DNA of 64,000 nucleotides, from positions 1 to 64,000 of the forward strand of contig JALLBK010000276.1 of assembly GCA_036940085.1 (NCBI GenBank), given 5' to 3'. How positions within the stretch are numbered: the first letter of the stretch is position 1; the number at the start of each line of letters is the position of its first letter. This document shows, one piece after another, positions 31,346 through 42,495 of the stretch. Position numbers and translations under genes: made by a program. The stretch is from Discostella pseudostelligera. Taxonomy: Eukaryota > Bacillariophyta > Thalassiosirophyceae > Thalassiosirales > Thalassiosiraceae. The notes beneath the pieces are model-generated. The model did not search any database, was not told where the DNA came from, and saw only the letters and a program-made list of their open reading frames with translations.

Positions 31346-33334
31346 TTAAGCTCGCTCCACATCCTGCTCGAAAACAGATCTATCCTCAGTTGATGTTTTC
31401 GCTCTCATCTTCTTCTTCGATTGCAAATAGTTGAGATATAAATGAGCACACGCCATCTTTCCCAGCGCACACTTGAAAGGCATACGTGCCACCGACGTCA
31501 TCGTCGTCGTGGCATTAGGACTACTAAATGCAAAATTCCAAATCGATTGAATGGCATCCCAAAACAATATCCCACCCACTGCCAACTCCATCACGGAAGA
31601 GCATCGTGAGACTAATCCGGCCAATATCACTTGTCGTTGGAAAGAATCGGCTGACTTCCACTCCTCATCGGATGTGACAAGTAGTACACGCAAGAAGCCA
31701 TCAACGATGGTACGACAGGATGACAAAAACGTTCCCAGTAGTAGCTTCGTACTTTTGCTCTTTGATGATTTCACAATCAGCGATAGGACATCTGATACAA
31801 CCCAAATCACCGATATGATCTCACGAAGTAATACCGGACCCAGAATGAAGAATGGTAAAATATACCCCATCCAAGAATGGGATAGAAACCATGGCGGTGG
31901 TTGTTCCATTAATGTGTTGAGCAATTGTGTCGTCACGGCAGCCTCTTGTGAAATAACCGAACTACTACTACTATACCCACCTTCGGAGGATGGTATAGAT
32001 GATGCAGAAGCAGCACTAGCGGTAGCTGTGGCAGATGCAGCATTCATAATGGAGAGGATACTTCCTCTTATTCTTGCAATATATCCGCTTATCCCTCCTC
32101 CTACTACTGCACCACCACCACCGGTAAACCATCCCATCCAAACCACCAACAATGAACAATAGAATAGATATCGTCCCACAGGATCATATGATGCCACTCT
32201 CTCCAAATGACGTCGTACACTACGCACCCCAAGATTGGGAATTTGCATTGCCCCGAGCAGGATTGCACCCATGAGACCGGAGGCATGTTTGGCCATACCG
32301 AGGATGAGAGTCTGTTGCAGTAGTTGATATTTGAGTGTGGAGAGTAGAATTTGATGGGAGAGAAGTTTGGAAGATGACTTTGCGGATGTGGTGGTTGTTG
32401 TTGTTTTAGCTGCGGCAGCAGTAGCAGCAAGATAGGAAGTCGATGATGGAAAGGGCGGTAGTATTAAGCATGTCAAACCCATGCCTGATGCCAATAATGA
32501 GAGTAGGACTTGCACAATATGCGTTCCACCGTGTGATTTTATAAAATAATCGTAGAGGGTGGTGGTCAATGGTGTCGAAGATAATGATGTTGGTCGTTGT
32601 GTCCTCTTTCCCTCCTGCGAATTGTCGATTCGATGCCCATACTGATAATATGCCAAATTTTCATCCTCTTCCTCTTCTTCCTTGCGAATTCTGATTTTAT
32701 CTCTATCCGTCCCAGCTGTTCCCAATGACAATCCTACCGAAACAAGTGCTGCATCCAGGGTGCGTTCCTCGAACGAGTAATAGGTTGGCGATAATACATC
32801 TCGTCGAAGTCTATTGGCTCGTTGACGAATACCATCGCCAAGTATGGAGGCGGCATCTTTCCCTTTCATTACTTCACTTATGGTATTCTTTTTGGCGGTG
32901 GATGTTGTGTCTGTGGCAGCCTCGTCGTCGTCATCATCCTCGTCTTCGTCTTCGTCTCTATTTGCCACTGCATCCGTTGTGATGTCGCTGTTGCTGGTGT
33001 TCTTCTGTTTTAGAGACTTGGACTTTTTTCTCGTCCGCTTCGTCTTCGTTCCCGAGGCGGCGGTGGCGACGGCAGATGATGAAAATCCACTATCCACTTC
33101 TATGTCATCGTCTTCATCACTTGCACTGCCCCCTCGTGGCACTCCGCACCCCCATGACACCCCAGATGGTGATGAGTGAACAGCGCGACGCTTGTTCGAG
33201 ATGGTGACTATCGTCTCCGCCGACGATGACGGAGACGCAGACGCCACTAATAATATCGATGGCGATGATGAAGACGAAGACGCCACTGCTGCACAGATGA
33301 CGATGGCATTCCGTATTCGTAATGAAGCAGACAT
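31346..33334 (-). CDS. Multi-pass membrane protein of unknown function
   Basis: 662 aa, single exon, family not recognised. The N-terminus has a hydrophobic, Ser-rich leader (IVICAAVASSSSSSPSILLVASA) followed by a GVPRGG segment, resembling a secretory or plastid leader. Residues about 70-150 are Ser/Thr/Lys-rich and acidic. The C-terminal 400 residues hold about five to seven hydrophobic segments, including GTHIVQVLLSLLASGMGLTCLIL, YLFYCSLLVVWMGWF and GYILPFFILGPVLLREIISVIWVV. The ordered stretch SPTYYSFEERTLDAALVSVG near residue 180 looks conserved-like. It shares a divergent promoter carrying paired G-box and E2F-like sites with the sulfotransferase at 33951. Confidence 0.65.
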   Translation of the reverse strand: MSASLRIRNAIVICAAVASSSSSSPSILLVASASPSSSAETIVTISNKRRAVHSSPSGVSWGCGVPRGGSASDEDDDIEVDSGFSSSAVATAASGTKTKRTRKKSKSLKQKNTSNSDITTDAVANRDEDEDEDDDDDEAATDTTSTAKKNTISEVMKGKDAASILGDGIRQRANRLRRDVLSPTYYSFEERTLDAALVSVGLSLGTAGTDRDKIRIRKEEEEEDENLAYYQYGHRIDNSQEGKRTQRPTSLSSTPLTTTLYDYFIKSHGGTHIVQVLLSLLASGMGLTCLILPPFPSSTSYLAATAAAAKTTTTTTSAKSSSKLLSHQILLSTLKYQLLQQTLILGMAKHASGLMGAILLGAMQIPNLGVRSVRRHLERVASYDPVGRYLFYCSLLVVWMGWFTGGGGAVVGGGISGYIARIRGSILSIMNAASATATASAASASSIPSSEGGYSSSSSVISQEAAVTTQLLNTLMEQPPPWFLSHSWMGYILPFFILGPVLLREIISVIWVVSDVLSLIVKSSKSKSTKLLLGTFLSSCRTIVDGFLRVLLVTSDEEWKSADSFQRQVILAGLVSRCSSVMELAVGGILFWDAIQSIWNFAFSSPNATTTMTSVARMPFKCALGKMACAHLYLNYLQSKKKMRAKTSTEDRSVFEQDVERA

Positions 33335-33950
33335 TTTTATTTTTTTGTTGGCACTATCATAATATTATTATTATCTACCATCGCTTCGTCGTCGTCGATT
33401 TTCGTCTTCACCTTCATCTCCATGGTACAGGGTCAAGGCAAGGCAGGGTCAAGCGTCAAGTATCGTATGGAGGTAGATAGGTCAAGGTCAAGGTGGTGCA
33501 CGTGGAAGGTTTTATTTGGCGGGAGAGGGACTTGTACTTCTGTCCGCCGACGGTGCTTACTTGCATCCTCTTGCATCATTCACGAGCTCTACAATAATAT
33601 GTGCTAAATTAGCTTACACGTGGAAGGACAGTCGACACTCTGGCTGCTGCCGGCATGATTATTTTGGCGGGAGACCCTGCCACGTGCCACTTTTATGGTC
33701 TCAGTCACAGTCACAACTCCGCAACTCACTTTTCCCACCATGACCATGATCATGATGTCCGCCGACGCCGACCTACGCTTCCGCCATGGCGCGATTCCTT
33801 CCTATCCGCCTCACGCAGCAATTCAATCTCAATCACTAGATACAACATCTTTAGATTTTCATTTTTTGGTAATAAGAATAATTTCAGATTCAAGAGCGAA
33901 GAGTAGTGGCAAATGAATGAAAGCCCACCGTCGCGCGTCATCGTCAAATA
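33335..33950. promoter_or_regulatory. Divergent promoter with duplicated G-box plus E2F-like module
   Basis: CACGTGGAAGG occurs at about 33499 and 33616. TTTGGCGGGAGA occurs at about 33515 and TTTTGGCGGGAGA at about 33662, so each G-box element is followed by an E2F-like site. A further CCACGTGCCAC lies near 33680. AAGGTCAAGG-type repeats occur near 33430-33500. The short frames here are not convincing genes. Confidence 0.5.
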
Positions 33951-35503
33951 ATGCCGATCCGGATGGTACTACGTCAATATGCTGCCATCTCCCTCATCTT
34001 CGGTGCCTGCCTTCTAATTGTCGAATATTCAATCACATCCATAACGATGATTGAATATTATGATAATGGTGATGATAATGAAGATGGAGGACTGCGGGTT
34101 GGAAGAGCATGGCAATTAAAAATGAATACTGCATCGGTGCCAGAGGACAATGTTGACGATGATGTTGAAGTTCAGGCGCTGGGCGAGTTGGAGGAGAGCA
34201 CCATCATCACCCATCTTGGAGACGTCACCGACGTTGACTCATATCCATGGGCGCGAGAGAATCTACTACCAGTTACCACCACCACCATCATGACGCAGAC
34301 GACTACGATGCTGGATCAAGAATCATCGACACAAATAATGCAAACACCACCAACAACAAATAATAGTACTACCTTTCTCTTTTGGCACATATCCAAGAGT
34401 GGTGGCACTTCGGCCAAGGCCATCTACCGATGTCTCCTAGGATCAAATTCTGTATCCGTCCTTTCCAGTAGAGTGGATATTGGAAAAGCAACGAAGGCGA
34501 TGGAGGAAGAGCAGCAAGCATCCATGTCATTCACGGGGTTTTCTTCATCTCCCCCCGCCTTTCTCTCCTCCTTCACTTCCTCCTTTTCTCCTGTCCAAAG
34601 AACTACTCCGAATGTTATATTTTCAATGATACCCGATTTGGTGGCAACGAATATATTCAACCCAATGAACAAAGGACGATTGTTGGCATTGTTTCGACAT
34701 CCCGTGGATAGATTGGTTAGCAAATTTTATTACCTTCAAACTGCGTCAGTCATTTTTTTGGTCATATTTTCACCAATCATTCTCATCTCGATTGGTTCAC
34801 GCTCATCCAATACTTCTGCATTATCTCTCACATCATCATCGTCATCCAGGACATGGGAAAATGGATACAAGCCGCACTGGCAGGAGAAATCCCTCCTCTC
34901 ATGGGCTGGAAAAATAAATCGAGACAATGAACATTTAGTACGTGCACTGTCCGGGAAGCATGCCGGTGATACCGTCACCCAACTCGATCTGCATCGAGCC
35001 AAGGAGACGGCACGACAATATATATTTGTTGGGCTTACTGATCATATGGAGGAGAGTATACGTCGATTCAATGCGATTATGGGTATACATGATGCAGATG
35101 CTGTAGTGAATGAGGATGGTACGATGGTGTGTATGGATGAATTCTTTGGAAAGGAAGGGGAGGAGGCTGTGGATGGGGATGGTGGTGGTGGTGGTGGTGG
35201 TAGAAGAAGAATGAAGAAGTTGAATTCCAATCCACATCCCATGGTGAGTAATTATCTTGCTGTGTCAAATGCATCGTCTTATGCAAGGTTAGAGGGCAGC
35301 TGTGCTCATTTACATATTCGACGCTTGCCTTTTCTACTGAAACAACCAAGGTTTATAAGGGCGATCTGGAATGGGATATCCTCGCCGAGAGAAATATGTT
35401 AGACATTCAACTGTATGAGTATATTGTGCAACTATTTTACGAACAAAAGGATATCATAAACACCTACTATGTCAATTCCAATTTGGCTGATGCTACGCCT
35501 TGA
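33951..35503 (+). CDS. Sulfotransferase-family type II membrane protein
   Basis: Three exons: 33951-34744, 34850-35243 and 35351-35503. The first intron (105 nt, GTCAGT...CAG) is a multiple of three without stops and can be read through, but removing it gives SKFYYLQTATWENGYKP, the expected continuous sulfotransferase sequence. The second intron (GTGAGT...CCAAG) restores a matching end (VYKGDLEWDIL...LYEYIVQLFYEQ). Motifs are an N-terminal anchor (AAISLIFGACLLIVEYSI), the PAPS 5' loop FWHISKSGGTSAKAIYRC and the 3' motif LALFRHPVDRLVSKFYY. The product is about 446 aa. Likely a Golgi carbohydrate sulfotransferase; the acceptor is unknown. A poly-Gly run from (GGT)n repeats lies near 35180-35200. 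Confidence 0.78.
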
Positions 35504-35575
35504 GATTGGGATGATTGAACTATAAAGTTCATCATGAAATCATTAACTTATATTTCAAGCATAACTCGAATAGTT

Positions 35576-35763
35576 CCTTCCCTCCTGTATTTTCCTAAAT
35601 CCACAAGCAATGATATTTGTGCTATGGGATTGGTTGAGTGTAGCATGTTCGGTAGCACTATCCCTTCCCTCCTGTATTTTCCTAAATCCACAAGCAATGA
35701 TATTTGTGCTATGATATTTGTGCTATGGGATTGGTTGAGTGTAGTTTGTTCGGTAGCACTATC
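35576..35763. repeat. 87-bp tandem duplication with nested 14-bp duplication
   Basis: Copy 1 is 35576-35662; copy 2 is 35663-35763. Copy 2 is 101 bp because GATATTTGTGCTAT is itself doubled at about 35699-35726. The copies are otherwise nearly identical (GTAGCATGTTC versus GTAGTTTGTTC). It lies in the short convergent gap at the 3' ends of the sulfotransferase and Ser/Pro-rich genes, so a recent slippage event in untranslated sequence is likely. Confidence 0.9.
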
Positions 35764-36712
35764 ACATGCACACTCGTTCCATCGCCATTCTTCTCCTTCC
35801 CTTTGGTTCTTCCTTCTCCTTTTCACCCGCTTCTACCTTTTCCTTCTCCTTTTCATCTACTTTGCCCGCTTCCCCACCAGGACCGCCACCACCAGCATTA
35901 GCATCGCCTGCACCAGCATCGCCTGCACCAGCATCACCAGCTCCTTCCTCATTCGGCACACAACGTCTGTCACAGCACATTTTATCATCTGTACATGTTT
36001 CACCTGCGATTTTGCACGTGGAGTCAAATAGAGACGATGGTGACATAGACGTCGATGGCGAAATGGTTGGTGATGTGGACAATGATGGCGAAACGGTTAG
36101 TGATGTCGACAACGAAGGCGAGATGGTTGGTGATTTGGATAATGAAGGTGATGGTGTGGGTCGTAAGTATTTGGCGGTATCAGTCGGTGCTTGAGTAGTA
36201 GGCGATGGTATAGGAGTTGAAACAATGGTTGTCGGAACGGTCGCCACCGGAGTCGTTTCTGCTAACGCCGACGTAGCACCACTGCTGTTGTGTACATTAC
36301 TACCATAGAGTGGATTGTTCGATTCGCTACCTGTACCCCTTGTGGAAAATGAGACTCCAAACAACGCCAGTGTTGATATGAGAAGTGGAAGAGAAGCTAT
36401 AATGTACAGGTATTTCCTTCGCCTTGTTGGATGATGATGATTTCTCGTCGTTGATGTTGTCGTATCGTCGTTGTCGTGCTGATGATCCTCGTCGGTAGCG
36501 GTTGGTGGTGTAGAATCGTCGTGCTCGTGGTGATCGTCAAGGTCGCCGTAGCTTTCAGTAGATGGTTCGCTCATTTCAACATCAATGAATTGTGTGCCGT
36601 CGGTATCGCCGCCACCGCCAACATCATCACCATGAGGAAATAAGCTCTGCTGCTGCTGACGCTGTCGCTGTCGACCATGGACTACTGCTACATCTCCTTC
36701 GCTCATTGTCAT
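35762..36712 (-). CDS. Single-pass membrane protein with Ser/Pro repeats and a Cys-rich motif
   Basis: 316 aa, single exon, family not recognised. The N-terminal 100 residues are hydrophilic, with His/Asp-rich runs. One membrane segment, YLYIIASLPLLISTLALFGVSF, follows a basic stop (PTRRRKYL), so the C-terminus is probably lumenal or outside. The stalk carries about 10-residue SPSLSTSPTI repeats. After it comes CKIAGETCTDDKMCCDRRC, a C-C-CC-C spacing like the first part of cystine-knot folds, with one more Cys at the C-terminus (VCM). GDAGAGDAGAG repeats and a Glu/Lys-rich tract separate them. Probable cell-surface or wall-associated protein; function unknown. Confidence 0.65.
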   Translation of the reverse strand: MTMSEGDVAVVHGRQRQRQQQQSLFPHGDDVGGGGDTDGTQFIDVEMSEPSTESYGDLDDHHEHDDSTPPTATDEDHQHDNDDTTTSTTRNHHHPTRRRKYLYIIASLPLLISTLALFGVSFSTRGTGSESNNPLYGSNVHNSSGATSALAETTPVATVPTTIVSTPIPSPTTQAPTDTAKYLRPTPSPSLSKSPTISPSLSTSLTVSPSLSTSPTISPSTSMSPSSLFDSTCKIAGETCTDDKMCCDRRCVPNEEGAGDAGAGDAGAGDANAGGGGPGGEAGKVDEKEKEKVEAGEKEKEEPKGRRRMAMERVCM

Positions 36713-37416
36713 GAATTTTTGTAATCCATTTGGTGAATCATAAATTAGAATGCCACTCTAGTCTTGGGATCCTAGTAAAATACAAAAACAACAAAGAAGG
36801 TCGCATCGGTCCTCATACGAGTGAGAGCGACTCATTATTTCATGGATCGGAACTCCATTTCCGCGGCAACACTACTTCAAGTGATGGTACTTCATTCATG
36901 AATCAGGATGAAATTTTTGATTACGTCTTGATGACGTCGAGAAAGATAAGAAGACCTCCAGAGAAAGATCGTAAGAATTCCAACGCAAGTTGCTTTCTCC
37001 AAAGCGAAAATGGCGGGAGAAATCAAACGATACCAATATACCAATTCCAACGCATGTTGCTACGTCAGTAGCGAAAAAGGCGGGAGATATTGGCCAAAAT
37101 CCCCCAACGCATCAAGCAACGGAGACGCCATCTACCAGCACCAATACCGCCCCGCCACACAGCCCACAGTGAACGCAGCACACAGCCCTCCCCAAAATTC
37201 TTCCAAAATTCTTCTTCAACCTCGACGGATGAGTGCGCCTCGCCAACAACAGCTGTGCTTGACAAAACGAACTTTTTACAGCACTTCGCACACCTTGCAG
37301 CAGCCACCAGCACAGCCCACAGCTAGCAGCCTCCACAACCAACCCATTCACTCACATAAACAGCAGCCCCAAAGCTTTGTTCATGATAATCCACCAATCA
37401 AGAGGTCAGCCCGAAG
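36713..37416. promoter_or_regulatory. Divergent promoter with duplicated 45-bp module
   Basis: Two 45-bp blocks, 36976-37020 and 37043-37087, share AATTCCAACGCA, then GTTGCT, then AGCGAAAA, then GGCGGGAGA at identical spacing, while the eight bases between GTTGCT and AGCGAAAA differ. The conserved ends look like protein-binding sites; the last is E2F-like. They lie about 330-440 bp upstream of the HMG-box start. A 136-codon frame across 37010-37420 is judged to be the 5' untranslated region. Confidence 0.6.
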
Positions 37417-40400
37417 ATGACGCCCCCTACGACGGCATCCCCCCTTACACATATTATTGTTACTACCGACGCGGATAATGGTGAGTTCTTAGTTCATTAA
37501 TATTGTCTATGATGTCAACCTGCATGCCGGGGCGAGTGCCGTCAATGCTCGCCGCCACCCAAAAATTATTATTCCCTATTGTATCTCACGCCTCACACCT
37601 TGACCTTGACCCCCGCCCCCATCACCTATCTCCCAAATCTCTGACGGATCTCCCATAACTACCGCAATGCCATTTCAGCATCCGCCGCTCGGCCTCTGCA
37701 GCCGCCGCAGCCCCCAGCAGAACAGAAGCCGGAGGAGGGTGTCAACAATGAGAACGCAGACGACACAGCAACTACTTCGGCGGCATCATCATTATCATCC
37801 ACCGCCACAACTAACCCAATTGATGCCAGCATTGCCAACAACACCAACGACGATCACGATGACCACAAGTCAGAGACGAAAGATGAATCATCATCCACCA
37901 TCACCATCCTCGCCGGTGCAGACGCGAGCGGGGAGAAACCCAACGATGACGGTGTAGGTGTAGGTAGTTGTGATGCACCCTCGTCCAAGAGCAATGCATC
38001 TTCTTCATTATTTTCCTCTACGCGCAATGTCGATGTGGACAGTAAGGAGGAGAGTGGCCAAACCATTGCAGAAGTTGGAGGTAGTGCTCCTTCCACCACC
38101 ACTGCTGTCGACAAAGATGATGTAGTGCCTACCGCGGAAAAGGAGACAGAAGATATGCCCAAGAAAGGAGACGAAGGTGAAGAAAAGGACAAGACTATTA
38201 CTACTCCTACTATGAAGACTGCGTCTACACCGGCGGCTGATGAGGATACTGATCCATCTAACTACAAGGAGATGATGAATGAGAAGAAGTCGGCCAAGGT
38301 GGTGGAAGAAACGAATCAGCAGCAGCAGCAGCAGCAGCAGCAACGGGAAGATGGTGATGAAGGTGACATAATCTGTTGTGAAGATGTCATCGCCAGGAAG
38401 AAGAGCGAGGAAGATGTGCACATGATGGATACGTCGAATGACACTTCGGATAGTGCCGTCGCCATCAACGTCGATGGAGGTAATGCTGAAGATGCAGATG
38501 TTTCAATGAAAGACGCTACCGATCCAACCACTACAGTGAAAGATGCTTCCAAAGAAAAAGACGTGGTGGTGCTACTGAACGATACCGACGACAACAACAA
38601 GAACAATCCAGTATCACCCATTGAAACGAAACGGTTCCATCCCAAGAGGCCAAAACGGCGACCCCTCCCTTCCTCTGCATCATCCCCTGCCAAAAACGAA
38701 AAATTGTCTACTACCAGTGCATCCAGAGGAGAGGAGGGGCCCAACAAACACGAAGCACATCCAGACGAATACATGCCACCGCCAACAACACCCATTATCT
38801 CCCCTCAAGAATATCACCTCCGCTTCTGTCTCCTACGCAAACGACAACAGATTACCAAAGATATGCGTACCTTACTAAAGAAGATTAATTCCGGAGCCGC
38901 CATGGGAGGAGGTGGAGGTGGGAGTAGTTCTCACACCAGTGAAACGAGTAGTACCATCCGTAGCGATGCAGCCACAGTACCACGCTCGAATCGAGCCAAT
39001 GGATTGGCTAGAGGTTTCCCTCCCACGCCATCGTCATCTTCGTACAATTCTTCGACTCGTAGTATTGGAGGTGGTGGTGATGAGCGTAGTACTCAGAGTT
39101 TGAAGAGTCGGAATCTACCGTTGCCCTTTCAGGATGTTCGGGGAGATGAACCAGAACAACAACAACGACGTGGGCGACAACATGGTCCCAACTCTACCAG
39201 TAGTAGAAGTCATCAGGATAGCTCATCCGGGCGATATTGTGGTTCTGCCGCCGAGGGAGAAGGAGGAGGAAATCGTCGTCGTTCCTCTACCAATTGGGAC
39301 TCTCTCTCTTTCGACAATGTATCCGTAGGTGGTGGTAGTGGTAGCTTTCCCTTGGATTCCATCAGTCCAGCTCCTTTTCGGGCCGTCATAACCAAGGAAT
39401 ACTTGGATAAAATGTCAGGATGTACTCCCATCGACGACAGTGGCAGTGCTCATCGAGGAGGAAATCCGGAGGCTTGGGAGCGAATAATGACTAGCATGAT
39501 GGCTCACCGTGAAGCTAATATGGGTGCAGGAGGAGGAGATAGGGAAAGACAAGGGTTTAGTGAACTAACGACACCTTCTAGCGCAATGAAACGTACACTT
39601 GAGGAAGCCTACAACAACTCGGGACGTGACAGGAAGCGATCTATAGATCATGTGCACCAAAGCGGTAGTGGTGGAGATGATGCTGGTGCTGCTGGCATGA
39701 ATAGTGATTCTCACCACCCCTCCAAATCACCACTACCCAAGAAATCATTTTTGCATCGAGAGCGCATAATGGACGACGTAATGCGCGGTCACATCAAAGA
39801 GGCATTGGAGAGCTTCAATTCACATCCTACGTCGAACGTAAGCTCGCATTTTTCGACGCCAAGGGACTTCAGGGACGTATTGCCCCATGCCGACATGGCA
39901 GGAGATATCCAGAGTTTAATGCTACCTTTGTCGACTGGTTCCGGCATAAAAGACGACAACACCGCCATCGACCTCATCCTTGATACTGCTAAGAAAGTCT
40001 CGAAATCAAAGTCCAAGTCGAAATCAGGCGAGCGTGAAAAGAAGCAAGCATCGCGTTTGAAGAAATCGAAGAACGGTCCATCCACTAAAAAGGAACTCAA
40101 CGTGGACCCGATCCCGATCCCTTCGAGGCCAGTTCCTTCCAAGCCGAGGCGTCCATTTTCGGCATACAATCTGTTCTTCCAGTTAGAGCGTGAATTTATC
40201 ATGAATGAACTCAACGAAGGACGTGACCCCCAGGACGATCCATTGATTAAGAGAGCAGTATCGAAAGTTAGGGAGAAGGGCGGAACAACTGGCGGTGCAG
40301 ATGACGAGAAGGAGGAGAGCACTACAGATATTATCGTAGTTGATACTGACCAACCGAACGATGATAACGAGAACGCCACCACTGACGAACCTGCATCGAG

Positions 40401-42345
40401 TGATATTCCTGACAAACACGGTGATGCCGCAATGATTGACGAACCTGAATCAACTGATCCACACGACAACGATAGCAAAACTACTAATCCCACTGACGAA
40501 TCCGAATCGCGAAACCCACAAGACAAATCATCCGACGACGCATCGAAAAAGATGTCCGAGGCCAAGTACTTTGTCGATCCGGACATTCCACCGCGCTACA
40601 AGCATCTTCGCCTCGATAAGCACTGGTTCTCCGTCAGCCACAAACAGAAGCGCAAGCATCGTAAAACGGAAGGTTCGTGCAGCTTCATGGAATTGACCAC
40701 CATGGTATCCGCACGTTGGAAACTTATTGATGCAACTGATCCTCACGTAAAGACATACTGTCAAAGTTTGGCGCAGTTGGAGCTGAACAAGTACAAGAAA
40801 GAAATTGCAACGTACAAAAGTGAGCTGAAGGCCGCGGAGAAGGAGGGGGAGGCTCTTCGGAAACAGCAAGAAGCAGATTCTCCCAAGGTAGGGAGGGCTG
40901 GGCTGAAGAAAAGGCCGCGGAAGAATAAAAGGTCGGATGCCGAAGACATCGATTCACCCCCTAATCCAGAAGAGCATCGGCATACGGAATTTGGCAGTGG
41001 CCACAATGGTGTGGATGATGGCTATCCTGGTATGAATCCCAACATGATGGCAGGATTGGATATGGTCCGCTTTATGGAATTGGCAAATATGAGTGGCTCG
41101 ATTCAGGGAGCTCTTGCACATTATGGAGCTGGCGGCGGTGGTGGTGGAGGATCTGGCGGATTGCCTCCACCGCCCTTTGCCGACGATAGTTATCGAAATC
41201 CAGATGATCGAGCGCGAATAGCAGCCGAGGCTCGTATGAACCACCGTGCCCGCCTCGCCGCTGAAATGGCGGAGGCCCGTATCGCCGAGGCACGCGTCGC
41301 AGCGGGTGTGGGGAATGTGCGTGATCCATCACACGAAGCTGCCATGGTGGAAGCCTTGGCCATGGCAGAGGCCCGGGCGATGGCAGATGATCGACGCATA
41401 TTCCATGCACGCGAGGTACAGGCTCGAATGGCTGCTGCCGAGGCCTATGGATATGATCCGGCAGCAGCGTCGAGCATTCAGCGAAAGTTTGCAGCCTTGG
41501 CAGAAGCTGAGGCCAGGCATCGTATGCAAATTGAAATGCAGACAGACATGTTGGGTAATAGGGGCGGCGGCGGTGGTTGGTCAAAATATGATGATGCTCC
41601 TAATATGCCTCGCAGTGAGTATGAAATGTTAGCAGCCGCAAAGATGTCGCACGGTTCAGGAGGGCCATACGGCGATAATTATCCTGGTCGGCCTAGTTTT
41701 CCACCACCACATCACCATGGTGGAGACAGTCGTTCAGCATCTCTACAGAGAAAATTCATGGAATTAGCTGGCTTGTCTGAAGGGAATTTGCCTTCGCATC
41801 TTCCTAATAGAAATTCCCAGAATTTTGAGGCTGAAGTGGAACATTTCCTTTCTAATTTAGGACAAGAGATTCGAAAGAATCGTCAGTTACTTGTGGAGGG
41901 TGCTGGTGCTGACGAAGGTGGTGCAGCGTCAGCAGCTACTGGTGGTTTCGGTGGCAATTACGACCGCATGGCAGGAATGGGCGAATCATCGGCACGAGGA
42001 GGTGGAATGAGAATGGGTGGTGATCCCATGGGAATGCGTGCAGAAATGCTCAAGCAAATGATGATGGGAGGTGGCAACAATGGCGGCCCGAGTAGTGGTA
42101 GGAGTACTAGTGGAGGGAGCGGCAACACAAGTCCTGGGGCGATGGCGGAAATGCTCATGATGCGCAAGAAGGCCGCCGAGGCTGCTCGAAGTAACTATGG
42201 CATGTCGATGCCTGGACACCCATATTACGGAGGTGAATCTCCTGGTGCTAGAGGGGTTGGTCATCGAGGTGGCAGTAGTAGAGGAGGTGACGATGATAAC
42301 CCGGCTCTGCCGGAGTACGGATACGGTCACAAAGGTCCTCGCTGA
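37417..42345 (+). CDS. Large HMG-box protein with interrupted box and low-complexity arms
   Basis: Two exons, 37417-37480 (MTPPTTASPLTHIIVTTDADN) and 37679-42345, giving about 1576 aa. The intron (198 nt, GTGAGT...TTTCAG) is phase 1. It is needed because the long frame has no in-frame ATG near its beginning. The HMG box starts at about 40135 with KPRRPFSAYNLFFQLERE and resumes at about 40585-40815 (YKHLRLDKHWFSVSHKQKR...FMELTTMVSARWKLID...YKKEIATYK). About 110 acidic, repetitive residues interrupt it. Flanking arms are Asp/Glu, Ser, Gln (CAG run at 38318-38342) and Gly rich, and AEARxAxARAM repeats occur near 41230-41400. Likely a nuclear DNA-binding or chromatin protein. Confidence 0.78.
38318..38342. 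repeat. (CAG)n run encoding poly-Gln
   Basis: About eight CAG-type codons in a row in the HMG-box gene give a Gln tract and a possible length polymorphism. Confidence 0.7.
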
Positions 42346-42495
42346 GATTGCTGCGTGATGTTTGTATTGGCTTGATTCATATAATAAATAATAGTAACCG
42401 ATTGCATGTCTATTGTAATGCTGTATCCGTGAGCGGAGAAAGGGGGGACTATCTTAGCTACAACGATCTCCCATCCCTATAAAACTTACTCAACA

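Noticed and set aside
34745..34849. 105-nt in-frame segment as coding sequence of the sulfotransferase
   Set aside because: It has consensus-like GT...CAG ends, a hydrophobic and Ser-rich translation unlike the family, and its removal joins YLQTA to TWENGYKP as expected.
36390..36500. Histidine-rich stretch as a metal-binding protein domain
   Set aside because: The His/Asp runs come from simple CAT/GAT-type codon repeats in a low-complexity cytosolic arm; no defined motif.
37010..37420. 136-codon + frame as an independent gene
   Set aside because: It starts within the E2F-like site, is Gln/Ser/Pro-rich without domains, and overlaps the first exon of the HMG-box gene in another frame; best explained as 5' untranslated region.
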